Notes: a model not told the origin generated them from the sequence alone. 64,000 bases of DNA from Tipula vernalis (GCA_958295665.1 OY282560.1:207250420-207314419); one strand, 5' to 3'; counted from the stretch's first letter, positions 37,983 through 49,201 are shown. Numbers and translations are program-made.

Positions 37983-38414
37983 TCTATAGAAACAGATTTC
38001 CCATTTATGAATGAATGACTGCATATTTTTCATTTAAATTAATCAGATAATGACCGTTTAATGCTGGAAACAGATGTGCAGAATGCTGTAAGCATCGAAA
38101 TTAGAAAACACTAGTTTATATGGAATAAAGTACATGGATTCTGCTTGCACCGCAAAATTCTGCAACTTGTCTCTATTTCTAATTTTGCTGCGAATTCGTA
38201 GGCTACATTACGTAAAAGAAAACAAATCTAGTACAATTTGTATACTTTTTATTTTTTTCAATCTATGTTTTTAATTTGTTGACAGAAAATAAGTTTTGTG
38301 TGACAAGTGCTAAAATGGAGGATAAAAAAATTTTACATTAAAATTAAATATGTATCAAATAACTGCCACAAAAAAAAATCTGTTTGCCATAAAAGAAATG
38401 CTCTGTAGTTCACC

Positions 38415-38451
38415 CAAATTTCTGCCAGCAGCGCTGCTAGCAGAAATTTTG
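38415..38451. repeat. Short near-perfect palindrome
   Basis: Left arm caaatttctgccagcagc mirrored by gctgctagcagaaattttg, with essentially no loop. GC-rich centre in AT-rich DNA. It could be the junction of two foldback ends or a stable hairpin; no function is assigned. Confidence 0.6.
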
Positions 38452-40100
38452 GTCGTGTGTTTCCAGGATAAGCTAAAACCCGCCATTAACTTATTTAATA
38501 TTATAAAGGTTTAAAGGTTTTTATATTGATTTTATTTTAAATCTAGTAAATTCAATAGACTGGCCAACAAATTTTCACTTTGAATTTGCTTCTGGAGTAA
38601 AAGTATTTTTATTCGATTATTATAACTACATACTACTCAGAAACCAAACATAAAAAAAAAATAGGTAGCTCATATTTAGAAGAAAATTGTAGATATACGC
38701 TATGTGAAACAGATCGGCTTGCAGATGCTGCTGTAGGATAAACAATGGATTTTTATTTTTATTTTTATCTTAAACCCCTTTTTTCATGGTTGTGTTAGGC
38801 AAAAGGTAGGTTCTCTGCAGCATAGAAAGTCCAAACGGTATCGAATGGTGCTTTGGCTTTAATTCAATTTTCCGGCAGACATCTAGTTTTTACAATTTTT
38901 TATTTTTTTTTTATTTTTATTTTTTAATATTGTGCTTGAAACCGATTTTTAGCTAAAGAGTAAATACGTAGTAAACCTCCTACAAGATTAACTACACTCG
39001 GGAGCCTGTAAATAAAAACCAAAGAGCATGAAAACATAGCGAACCCGTTTTTTACGTGTTGCGTATACGATAGAGACAGTTCATTTTTGTATTGTGAAAG
39101 CGAATGAAAACAGATCGAAAACTTTATTATGGTCTGTGCAATAGAATGGACGAAAGCAATGTACAATTCATCACTCACTTGTCGTGGCTAAAAAACTGGT
39201 TTGAATCTATGCTAAAATAGTTTATAAAAAAGAGGTTTAGTAAATTCTTTTAAAATATTCTGGAAAAGCGCTGGAAAAGTTGCAAATATTGCAAATCTTT
39301 TGGAAAATGGAGAATTTATTCTTTTCCAGTTATCCAAACCTCCACTATATACAAGAAAGGGAGTGTGAGTAATGAATTGTGCATCGTAGCCATATTTTTT
39401 AAAACAAGTAAAGCTCTTAATTAATATGACATTTATACATTTGTGTTAATTCATTTAAATGGGAGGATTTTAATATATGTATCGTCATATACTAGTGTAT
39501 CTTTCAAACAACAGCTAAAAATAATTGTTGTTGTTATATTTATAATGAGGGTGTAAAGAGCTATCGTGTTAGGATCGTTTGATTTGGTGCGAGGTGGTTG
39601 AGAATATCGATCTTTGAGTATCGAAGTTCAGTTTTTAATCTTTAGTTAGACAATATTGGAAAGTACCAAGATTTTTGAAAGTTTACAAATAATTTGTTTT
39701 AATTATCGATATTTTTCATGAATTCTGAAACGGCAAAATAATGTAACATAATCACAACTATTAAATTTAACGACAGTGCGATTTGAATGACTATTCGTCA
39801 ATGTGCAGAAATTTTAATGATCAAATAAAGCAAACAAAACGTCTGTTTAACCTCAAAACGCAAATATTAAATACCAAAACTTAATTGCTAACAATTTAAT
39901 GAATTAATAAAGGAACATAATAATAATTAACAAAATAAACAAATGATCAAGCATCTAAGTATACTGATCATTTATTTTTTAATTGCTTTTTTGCACTACT
40001 TAAGTCTAATATATTTTTTTTAAATTTATGCAAATTAAAAGTTAATTGTGTGCTAATCAAATATGACTGCAAACCAAATTAATATTGTCATAAGTAAACA
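38452..40100. other. No gene recognised
   Basis: AT-rich with T-rich blocks (38900-38930). The ORF at 38924-39178 (minus) has no recognisable domain or splice context. Confidence 0.45.
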
Positions 40101-40106
40101 ATACTA

Positions 40107-41024
40107 CCTTGATCAACAAGTTCTCGGAATAACCACCGTGTGGCGCTCCCATCGTTCCGATTTGAGTTCTGTTTTTTTTTGTTAAGTTGGTACATCTGTT
40201 GTTGATATTCCCTCTAAATCTTAGCGTCATAGCTTGATATTTGCAAAAATTACGTAGTCAAGAGTACATCTATCTCTGTGTGTGTTGGCGATTATTTACA
40301 ATTTTAGAAATTATGTATTTACAATTTTAGACAGGATTTGCGAGGCTGAATCCGATCCCACATTCATCAAAAGGATCATTACTGGAGACGAGACGTGGGT
40401 TTATGAGTACGACACGCAATCCAGACATCAGGCAAGTGAATGGCGTTCACCAAAAAAAAAACACGTCGTTTTCAGTCAAAAAAGGAGGCAATGTTCACGG
40501 TTTTCATGGATTACAACGGTGTAGTGCATCATGAATTTTTGCCAGAAGGCCAGACCGTAAACAAAGAGTATTATTTGGGCGTTATGTGACGTTTGCGTGA
40601 AGCAGTTCGCCGAAAGAGACCAGAATTGTGGGCAGAAAACTCGTGGATTTTGCACCATGATAACGCACCGTCGCACAGTGCCATCATTATTCGTAATTTT
40701 TTGACGAAAAATGCTACAAATACCATCCAACAGCCACCGAATTCACCTGATTTGGCTCCCTGTGACTTCTTTCTGTTCAATCGAGTTAAAAAACCATTAC
40801 GGGGAACGCGTTTCAGCAGCCGAGAGGAAATAATGGAAAAATCGCCAACACACACAGAGTAGATGTACTCTTGACTACGTAACTTTTGCAAATGTCAAGC
40901 TATGAAGCTAAGATTTAGAGGGAATATCAACAACAGATGTACCAACTTAACAAAAAAAACAGAACTCAAATTGGAACGATGGGAGCGCCACACGGTGGTT
41001 ATTCCGGGAACTTGTTGATCAAGG
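40107..41024 (+). mobile_element. Defective mariner with about 185-bp inverted repeats
   Basis: The left repeat (40107-40293) starts ccttgatcaacaagttctcg and runs through gaataaccaccgtgtggcgc, ttggtacatctgttgttgat and gtagtcaagagtacatct to tgtgtgtgttggcgatt. The right repeat (40841-41024) is the inverse with few mismatches. These are far longer than the usual mariner ends of about 30 bp. TA precedes the left end (40105-40106), but the right flank reads AG, so the duplication is not clean. The element is only 918 bp: the N-terminal half of the transposase gene is gone, leaving the catalytic fragment. Confidence 0.8.
40320..40860 (+). pseudogene. Mariner (DD34D) transposase catalytic fragment
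   Basis: The first piece (to about 40500) reads ICEAESDPTFIKRIITGDE, TWVYEYDTQSRHQASEW, with the first catalytic Asp in ITGDETW. A frameshift near 40495 and a stop near 40588 separate it from the second piece (40593-40862): WAENSWILHHDNAPSHSA then NTIQQPPNSPDLAPCDFFLF. The second and third Asp are 34 residues apart (DD34D). All three Asp are present, but the DNA-binding half is deleted and the 3' coding end runs directly into the right inverted repeat. Not functional; its ends could still be mobilised by a related transposase. Confidence 0.85.
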
Positions 41025-42000
41025 AGTATTCTAGATATTTGAATGATTTAGAACGCCTATAGATTTGAAAAAAAGTTTGATTCAATTTTGAAATATTTTT
41101 AAAATGTTTGAAAAAAAAATTCTTTTTTCACAATAACTCAAAAACTAAAGATACGTACAAAATGTAAATTTAAACTCAAAAATCTCAAAAACGAAGGGTT
41201 CGAGGAAGTTCAACTTTACAGGCCTTATAGCTCTTGAATTCCCTGCAAAATGTTTCCTGGAGCGATTAGATTTCTTAAAAATTAAGGAAGTTATCGTTAA
41301 GAAACCAAACGAGGTTTGCGGTGAAACAAGATGAAAAATTAACATTTTCAAAAGATTTTAGAATCCATCCCTCTATCGATTTCTGCGGTTATTTTGAGTG
41401 TACTAATTTCCGCCCCTGACAAGAAGTGGCATCCACCACCAGGGTAAAAATACTATATAAGTTTTGTTTCTTGAACCATTCCCTACTTACTATCCAAATT
41501 TCACGTCAATCAGTTTTCCCCGTAAGAATTCTGTGGTAATAATCTATTATTACCGTCAAACACTGGCCTATAAAATAGTTTAAAAAATCTAGAAAATTGA
41601 TTGATTTTTAATTGGCATTACACATTTTTGTTCTAATTTCCAATCAATAGATCACTTCTCTAAATATTTACACTCAAGTACAAAACAACCTATATACAAC
41701 CTGTATATAACGGTTCCTTTTGGTGAAGGTGTGGGCTATGGTGAGGGCTCGAGGCGGTCTTTTTAATTCGTTGGCTTTTACTTAATCGTTTTATAAAATT
41801 ACATCATCACTACTTACCATATTTCTCACTTGGAGGTCGATTTCAATCGCCAATTGCTGTGTTTATACCACGGCTAAATTATCAATGCCACAAAAGTCGA
41901 AATCTTAATCCACTTAAAAGCACGTAGAAATGCGGGAATACAAAAATGTACAACTTTTTCTAGATGGCCACACTGTGGAACACACTTATTTCGACAATCA
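41025..42000. other. No gene recognised
   Basis: Moderately AT-rich anonymous DNA. The 68-codon minus ORF at 41145-41351 has no known domain. No clear terminal repeats. Confidence 0.4.
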
Positions 42001-42092
42001 ACCGACTTCTAAAATTGAAATATTGTATCACTACTGCACTCGGTGAATTAGACGCCGAAAAAATTACCAACAAGTATCTAGAAATATTTAGA
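42001..42092. repeat. Direct repeat flanking a hAT relic, copy 1
   Basis: Starts accgacttctaaaattgaaa and includes tattgtatcactactgcact; the same block recurs at 42782-42871. Translated, it gives YCITTAL.EL..EKI.N.YLEI, so it is part of the hAT coding sequence duplicated by rearrangement. Its 3' end also forms a hairpin (accaacaagtatctaaat near 42073-42116). Confidence 0.55.
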
Positions 42093-42119
42093 TACTTGTT
42101 GGTAACTAGCGCTACAAAA

Positions 42120-42660
42120 ACTGACAAAGAAAGGCGATATTAATAACAGCAGAAGACACGGTATTTAAAAAGCTAAAGGAGATTAATACTCTTCTTTCTC
42201 AAGAGCTGTTTCTAAATTTGAAAAGCGAAATTGATGGACGGTGTCAAAAGGAAGTAATTTCTTTATTACTATATTTGTATCACGGCAGTTATCCAAAATA
42301 AAACGAATATTTAAATTTCACATCAATACTTTCTATAAAACAGTTGGCTACGATTAGTCTCGAGACAAAACAACATTAGAATGGCCGTTCAAAGTATGCA
42401 GATCTGACGTAGATCTTGAAAAAACAACTGAATATAATGATCTATAGGGTTGCCTTACATCATATAGAACCATAAAACCTAACGAAAAAATGGAAGATTT
42501 AAACGCCGAGCAAGGAGATAAGCGGATCTATATTTTGGATAATTTACACGAAGCACTATTTACTAAAAACCCTGCATAACGGCTTGTGAATGAGTGTTTT
42601 CAGTAGCGGGAAATATAATAACAAAAATTTGGAGTTAGTTAGCCGTTTCTGGTCTTTCTA
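42120..42660 (+). pseudogene. hAT transposase C-terminal relic
   Basis: Near 42560-42640 shifted frames give NPAY.L.NECVFSVAGNIITKIW, matching the hAT dimerisation block (STSCERVFSVAGNIVTK.R..L). Upstream remnants are consistent with the preceding region but riddled with stops. No full frame survives. It is distinct from the better delimited hAT element at 46564-47754. Confidence 0.6.
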
Positions 42661-42781
42661 CTGGCTTATATTTTTGAAATGTTCTATAAATAAAAAATTA
42701 TAGTGAATATTATAACAATTGAACTAACCTGCCTTTATTGAACGTACATACAAGTTAAATTCTTTGAATTATTCACATATT

Positions 42782-42871
42782 ACCGATTTCTATAATTGAA
42801 ATATTGTATCACTACTGCACTCATTGAATTGGGCGTCGAAAAAATTATCAACCAGTATCTAGAAATATTAA
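42782..42871. repeat. Direct repeat flanking a hAT relic, copy 2
   Basis: Second, slightly diverged copy of the block at 42001-42092 (accgatttctataattgaaa, cactactgcactcattgaat, cagtatctagaaatatt). It indicates that two overlapping hAT relics or a local duplication lie side by side. Confidence 0.55.
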
Positions 42872-42899
42872 AGGAAATCTCATATTCTTCAACCGCTTT

Positions 42900-44040
42900 C
42901 AATAAAAGAACTATTAAAACATGTTTTGCCTACTTTTTTCCGGTTAACCCGGCTACCCGAGTATTTAGCTAAATAACTACTCGTTACCCTGGTACTTAAT
43001 TTTCGAAATATTCAACATTAGATAATATTAAATATTTAAAAATTAGAAAATTTTCAAAATTTCAACCAGAAGTGACGTTTTATTAGTTTATAATTTGATA
43101 TGCATTTTACAGGCGACGTCTATCTACTGAGTTTGTTCCTTCTGTGTGTACAAAGGATACGAGAATTGTAAAAATTTACATTTTCACAGTTTGATCCCCT
43201 TTGGTGTTTGTTAACATATATATTTTATAACTGTTTGATCTGTTGTATTTGTGGGCGTGATGATTACTATAGCTAACGAAGTGTTATTTAATCCTAGTTA
43301 GAGTACTTGTTTTTTTTTAATTGATTCACTGAATGGTCTTGAATGCAAACAAAATATTTACGCAAATTCAAACAATGCAATTATTTATAATACCAAAAAC
43401 AACAACAACAACAGTTTATATAAGCAAAGCATTTGAACCTAATAAAACCAATACAATTTCGTTTATTTAGGAAGGATTTGCCAAAAGTGCTGGACATAAT
43501 AAAGTTTAATTAAATAAATCCTTAAAATCTTAGTTGTTTTAATGCAATACTTAAAACGGGTTGCGAGATACTGCACGGAGAATAAAAAATAGGACACAAT
43601 GCCATAAATTAAAGGAGCCCAGGCATTTGTGACTTTTTATCGGAGCGCTTACTACAACATTATGAAAACGTTAATTGATGTGAATACAATCGGTTATCAT
43701 AAAAATCGTAAAATTTCATATAATATATAGTAACAATTACGATTAATAGAAAAATGCCTATTTGATCATTGTAAAATACGAGATTTACCTTAACAAAAAG
43801 GAAAAATTACTATTGATTATAGGAAAGTTTCTTATATAGTAGTTATTTCTATATTGCATATACTACTATGCAAATAGTAAAGTCCGCCGTACATATGGTA
43901 ACATTTACTAAAATGTATATCACCGCTATAACATGCTATAATTTTCCATGTGAAATCGAGATTTTAAAGACGGGCATTCATGCCCAACCCGTTTAAATTT
44001 GTTTATCAAAACTGCTAAGAATTTAAGTATCTATTTAGAG
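42900..44040. other. No gene recognised
   Basis: AT-rich, with a caacaacaacaac-type run at about 43400. No ORF of note. It immediately precedes the foldback element. Confidence 0.45.
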
Positions 44041-44367
44041 CGAAGCATGTGAAGTTATCCCAGTTTTTCATCCCAGAAGAAATAAAAATGATCATCAGGT
44101 AACACTATCTCATCCCATCCCAGTTTTTTCTGTATATATTAGAAATGTAAATACAAAATAAAATGATGATTACATTTTTTCATCCCATCCTAGCTTTTTC
44201 TATATAGTGTATTTCCAATACAAAATATTCAATATAAACTGATACTAATTTTAAATTATTTACTGCCTATCTCATAAGAACTTAGTAGGTCGGAAATGAT
44301 TCTCTATATTTTGAGTTGGTAATAGTAATAGTATAGACACTATAGACTAACTTTGATGAAAATCTAA

Positions 44368-45630
44368 GGCAGGCCACACACGTACAGTTTTAACTGACAG
44401 TTTTAACTGTACAGTTAAAACTGTCAGTTTAAACTGTACGTGTGTGGGTATTTCGGTTCAGTTAAACTTAACTGTACATTTTAACTGAGAACTTTAAAAT
44501 TTTTATATTTTTAACTGAAACGATTAACATAACTGAACGTGTGTGTGGGTTTAACTGCACAGTTCTCAGTTTTTTGTCGAAATTTTGAGATGAGAGGACG
44601 TTTCATATAATAATTAAAACATTGAATTATACAAAACTAGTTTGACTATTTATATAATTTTTTCATGCAAAGGCTACATAGTATAAAACTTTGCGCTAGG
44701 ATAGGCATAGCAAACGGCCTAAACGATGCAAAGATTTATAGTGTATCAGACAGCCAATCGGCCGTAAAGGCTCTTAGTTCTTGTACAGTTGAGTCAAGGC
44801 TGGTTATTAAACATCTGGCAGGCTCAAATAAGGTAACACTTATGTGGGTGCCAGGTCATACTGGAATCGAAGGAAACGAGGCAGCTGATGGCCTCGCCCG
44901 TAAGGGCTCTGCCTCTCCATTTATTGGACCAGAACCCTTCTGCGGCTTCACTAAGGGACACTTTAGAGCAGCGGTAAAACGCTGGGAGGATCTTCAAAAG
45001 TCCTCCTACTGGCGCAGAGTTCCAGGTTTACGACAGGCAAAGAAATTTATATCACCTTCGTCTGTCAGGGTTAAGGAGTGTCTTGAACTTAGGAAACCTG
45101 AGTTGAGGCTGCTTACTGGCTTCCTTACAGGTCATGTCCCCTTAAGATATCACCTTAATAAGATGGGCCTAAGTACGACAGATGGATGCCGCTTCGGCGA
45201 TCTGGAAGCGGAATCAGCGGAACATATTCTGTGCCAATGCCCAACCATTTTCCAGCAAAGACTTCAACATTTAGGAGGGAGAACAATGAGCCCGGATAGT
45301 ATGTATCTTGTACCGGGTATAGTAGTATTATCAGATTTATTAAGAGCCTGAATCTAGTGGTTCTTCTTCACTTAATTATTTTAATAAATTTATATGGGAA
45401 GTTAAATTTCGTTTTTTAAGCCAATTCTTGCACCACTTTTGAGAATTTTTTTTATTTAATATTTAAAAAACCACACCGAGAGGAGGCAAATCGTTCCGCT
45501 CATTCAAATCCATGATAATAACTGAAGGATTAGACTGAACGTGTGTGTGCATCTCAGTACACAGTTAAAACTGACAATTATAACTGCACAGTTAAAACTG
45601 TCAGTTAAAACTGTATGTGTGTGGCCTGCC
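44368..45630. mobile_element. PIF/Harbinger-like non-autonomous element with captured LINE sequence
   Basis: Flanked by TAA at 44365-44367 and 45631-45633, and the unoccupied site (atctaagatcagccg) is preserved in the opposite arm of the host foldback, which proves a 3-bp duplication. Terminal inverted repeats of about 60 bp start ggcaggccacacac and contain acagttttaactgacagttt. This acagttaaaactg motif is repeated several times near both ends and forms hairpins, a likely transposase-binding array. A TWA target and GGC-start ends suit PIF/Harbinger. The interior carries an RNase H fragment from a LINE instead of a transposase. Confidence 0.8.
44665..45351 (+). CDS. LINE RNase H C-terminal fragment carried inside a Harbinger-like element
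   Basis: A 228-codon open frame. It starts within an RNase H domain: LCARIGIANGLNDAKIYSVS followed by DSQSAVKAL carries a catalytic Asp, and WVPGHTGIEGNEAADGLARK carries the conserved His and the last catalytic Asp. The N-terminal RNase H part with the first Asp and the Glu is absent, so it cannot be an active nuclease alone. After RNase H comes the usual I/LOA-type tail (LRLLTGFLTGHVPLRYHL then C-x6-EHILCQCP, a CCHC-like group). Homologous 3' sequence occurs at 7360-8090. There are no stops or frameshifts over 687 bp, in contrast with every other LINE relic here. Codon use is less AT-rich than in the flanks. The ATG may be fortuitous. Confidence 0.65.
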   Translation: MQRLHSIKLCARIGIANGLNDAKIYSVSDSQSAVKALSSCTVESRLVIKHLAGSNKVTLMWVPGHTGIEGNEAADGLARKGSASPFIGPEPFCGFTKGHFRAAVKRWEDLQKSSYWRRVPGLRQAKKFISPSSVRVKECLELRKPELRLLTGFLTGHVPLRYHLNKMGLSTTDGCRFGDLEAESAEHILCQCPTIFQQRLQHLGGRTMSPDSMYLVPGIVVLSDLLRA

Positions 45631-45680
45631 TAAGATCAGCCGTATGGGTGCAATTTTCAGAATCGGCCAACAGCATTGTG

Positions 45681-46028
45681 ATTATTTTATATGAACCCAT
45701 TTGGAAGTTGGCCGATTGTGGAAATTGCACCCATACGGCTGATCTTAGATTTTGATCAAAGTTAGTCTATACTGTTACTAAACTCAAAATATAGAGAATC
45801 ATTTCCGGCCTACTAAGTTCTTATGAGATAGGCAATAAAGAATATAAAATTGTAATTATTTTATATGAACCCATTTGGAAGTTGGCCGATTGTGAAAATT
45901 GCACCCATACGGCTGATCTTAGATTTTCATCAAAGTTAGTCTATACTATTACCAACTCAAAATATAAAGAATAGTTTCCGGCATACTAAGTTCTTATGAA
46001 ATAGGCAATAAAGAATTTAAAATTATGA
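45681..46028. repeat. Tandem duplication of 174 bp in the foldback right arm
   Basis: attattttatatgaacccat begins copies at 45681 and 45855; each includes ggaagttggccgattgtg, gcacccatacggctgatctt and actaagttcttatga. The two copies differ at a few positions (e.g. ccggcctact versus ccggcatact). Confidence 0.8.
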
Positions 46029-46563
46029 TCAGTTTACATAGAATATTTTGTATTGGAAATACACTATATAGAAAAAACTGGGATGAGATGAGATAGTGTT
46101 ACCTGATGACCATTTTTAATTCTTCTGGGATGAAAACCTGGGATAACTTCACATGCTTTATTTAGCGTAAAATTTATTGTAGTATGGGAAATACCTGGTT
46201 TTTTATAAAGAATTTTCTCAAAGTTAATTAATAATTTTCCGGTGAAAAATAATAAACAAGATTTCTCGCAGGAATGTGTCAACTATTTAGGTTATTTCAA
46301 ACATGTCAAAAATGTGAACCAAGTTATTTTAATTGAAAGACAATATCTGCAGTCGTTTAAACCTGGTCAGATAAGAAAAATCTATGGAGGTTTAGATTGT
46401 GTATAGTATATGGTAAAATTGTATATAGTATATGGTACAATATTCTCAAACCCTTTAGTTGGCCAAAAGTTTAGATTAACCCCTTCTGAATATAACAATT
46501 ACGCTGCAAGACAATTTCTACTTGGAAGTCTGGATGTTATACAATGTGATATGGCGTGTTGTG

Positions 46564-47754
46564 TAGGGTATCCAATACCGGTATACCGGAAACCGAAATA
46601 CCGGTATACCAGACCATTTTTCAGTGCCGGTATTGAGCGATCAATACCGGAATTTCGGCATTTAAATTTTTATTGATTATTCGCCAAATATTCATTGAAT
46701 TGTCATTAAAATAAAAATTCTTATAGGAATCGTATAAAGTCAAATTTTTTATAAACTCTTGAGAATTTATAAACGAAGCAAAGTTCAGGAAGAGTAACGC
46801 AATTACATATTAATTTTTATTTTGTGAGTGTTGGAACAATCAAACCGTATAGCCCATTCGTATGATTGATGTTTCACTCTACAAAAAACAAAACCGAATG
46901 AAAAACAACAAAGACGAAAGATAATAAAAGATTGTAAAGTTGTTTCGATGATCACCGACCAAAAATGTTAGTCTAAAATCTTACGTTAAACTGAATTCGG
47001 CAAAGTACAATCTGTAATCTTAGAATCAAAAACAAGATGGAATAGCTTACTTTTTATGATGGAGCGGTTTTATAAATTAAGAAATTGCATTTTAAAAGCT
47101 CCGATCGAAGTCAAATCAACTATCCGCTTTACCGAAACGGGCGTTCCTAGAGTATAGTGTGTGTCGGAGAGATGCCACTCTTCTGTCAGCTGACGCTACC
47201 CTAACATTCATGGTTTAACATTTGGGAGAAGGACCATTAGCTGACCGAATGAAAACCTGTTTGGTCCAGAGAATCATAGAAAGACGAACTTATCTTGCCT
47301 TTTGCAATATTTGCACAAAGGTAAGCAAGTCCAAATCATTTTTGGCTCGGATGTCAATCCGTTTCGATTAACTAGAAACGAAATAGTTAATATAACTGTC
47401 CATCTTATCGGGCGGCTTTCTTCAACCCCAGCTCCAGATGAAGCTTCATACTCAACATCAGAAATTGTTGTTGATAGTGAAGCCCCTAAGCGCGAAGGGA
47501 AATCTTTATCGATAAGATTGCAAGAAAGGCTTCATGTTGCAATAAACAATGAGGTTAACAAGAAAATTGCACAAAAAGTAAATCGAGGTTGATTATGTTA
47601 TGATATATATTATTTAAAACTATTTTTTTTACTGCTCGATGTTTTTATTAGTGTTACATAAACAATACCGGTATTAATACCGGTATCTCGGTTTTGTTAT
47701 CAAGTAATACCGAAATACCGGTATTCATATTTTGGACAGAAATTGGATGCCCTA
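46564..47754 (+). mobile_element. hAT transposon relic with 8-bp target duplication
   Basis: Flanked by gtgttgtg at 46556-46563 and 47755-47762. Terminal inverted repeats are tagggtatccaat at the left and attggatgcccta at the right (13 bp, one mismatch). Both subterminal regions are packed with ataccggtat / ccggtataccgg palindromes. Length is 1191 bp. It contains hAT transposase coding remnants in the plus direction, so it is an internally deleted copy. Confidence 0.85.
47028..47592 (+). pseudogene. hAT transposase internal fragment
   Basis: At 47028-47110 the frame reads KTRWNSLLFMMERFYKLRNC, the classic hAT TRWNS..YMLERF motif. After frameshifts, 47302-47592 is open and reads FGSDVNPFRLTRNEIVNITV then HLIGRLSSTPAPDEASYSTS and ends in a Lys-rich segment. 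The catalytic N-terminal region and the C-terminal dimerisation domain were not seen, so more than half of the gene is missing. It lies inside the 8-bp-TSD element 46564-47754. Confidence 0.7.
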
Positions 47755-48149
47755 GTGTTGTGGTCTTAAAATACGATCTGAAATCAATACTCCCTTTCTT
47801 TGAATAATTGTTTAGATCAGAACCTTCTGAATAAAAAAGACACTAGGTTATTATAGCCAAAGAATTGATTTTGAGAATATTGACTTCAAGGCGAGTAATA
47901 CGACTGTAACTTGGCATACCGCACTGCATAAAACCCAAACTTCAACATTCTTAACTGGCAAGGTTAAACAACTACAGAAATTTGTTTACAGTTTTATTTT
48001 TATATTCAGACGATTTTATATCGCAGCTCCAATTTCCGATATGTTTTAATAGATCTGATTCCTAGGTTGCATTTTCTTAATTTCACCGAAATATCATCCA
48101 ATTCTCAAAAAAAAAATTGAAAATGATGTAAATTTTCGCTTAATTGTAT

Positions 48150-49201
48150 TTTCGAGATAGCCGCCACAAATAGCAAGCAATTCATTTACTACGTTTTCCA
48201 GTGCTAGTCCAATATTCTGAATTTTTGATTCTAACTACTTGATAAAACTTGCTGTACAACATCTTTGGTTAATTTGGAAAGACGCGCAGAACTACGGCTT
48301 TGAATGTTTGGTATTACCAAACCTTGCAAGAATAGTTTACGGCGATTCTTTGGTTCGATAAAATTCCATACAGGATATAAATTTATCCAAAACAACCTTA
48401 GCTGCTACTCCAGCTACGTAAACTAAATGGTAAAATCGAGCAGTGGGGGATCTATTTGTTTTTATTTTTAAAGTCAGTTTGGTCACGGTTTCTTCTAGCC
48501 GCGCTAGTTGTTTTATTATCGAACCGAATATACTTGCACAACAACTTAAATCTATGTATTCTTTCCTATATACTACTATGATTTAAATAAAGAAATATTT
48601 TTTTTGGCTTTATTTAAATCATGCGGCGCTTTATATCCAATGCAATTGTTGTAATTTTGTCAACAAAATACAGTTATTATTCCTGGAAATCTGATATACC
48701 CTGCTTATTTAGCAATCCGATGAAACAGCGCACTTCAAGTTCGTCTGTTGGCTTCCAGATGTTTGCACGTTTTTCTCGAGCTTACGATAAGTTGAATAAC
48801 ACAATCGCCTATGAATAGTGAAAAAGCATCCACCGGTGAATCTACGTATTTTTATGGAGAAAGTTTTACTTTGTTGATGCCTCTAATAAATTTACAAGCG
48901 GGTGTCCTTCTTTGCGGGAATGGGCTGTTTTTTAATGGGTGCCATCCTTCGCAGTGCAGTATGTTTCGTCAATAGGTGGTTCCATAATATTCTAGGCATT
49001 TTCGGATTCAAATGCTTCTTATTCGTCATCAGAGTCAGAGTCGCATTCTACCACAACTTTTTCGCTATCAAATGAGTTAACACAAACAGAAATGTTATCC
49101 TGACTCTCATCATCACTTGCTTCCAAAGCAGCTCGAACTTCTTCTTCCGTACACGAACGATTTCGGTTTGGCTTACTGTAGAATACTACAAAACGTTGCA
49201 T
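48150..49201 (-). pseudogene. piggyBac-like transposase relic
   Basis: The minus strand from 49201 reads an N-terminal acidic segment (EEEVRAALEASDDESQDN, ending CDSDSDDE) like the disordered start of piggyBac proteins. Then follow fragments: DCVIQLIVSSREKRANIWKP then TDELEVRCFIGLLNKQGI, matching piggyBac (I...TN.......W.P.T..EI..F.GLL). Near 48270-48330 it reads NRRKLFLQGLVIPNIQSRSS then ARLSKL, resembling the end of the catalytic region. The central catalytic region with the Asp triad is largely missing and stops abound. TTAA-flanked ends were not identified. Confidence 0.5.

Larger units (their letters stand above)
44045..46157. mobile_element. Foldback (long inverted repeat) element hosting a Harbinger-like insertion
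   Basis: Outer arms: left gcatgtgaagttatcccag... from 44045, including catcaggtaacactatctca and taagaacttagtaggtcgga; right is the mirrored series ending ggataacttcacatgc at 46157. The centre (about 45634-45735) is a small stem: gatcagccgtatgggtgcaa / ttgcacccatacggctgatc. The left half is split at 44367 by the Harbinger-like element (44368-45630). The right arm contains a 174-bp tandem duplication. No protein belongs to the foldback itself. Confidence 0.75.

Noticed and set aside
40476..40891. Minus-strand ORFs of 84 and 106 codons
   Set aside because: Antisense shadows of the mariner catalytic fragment.
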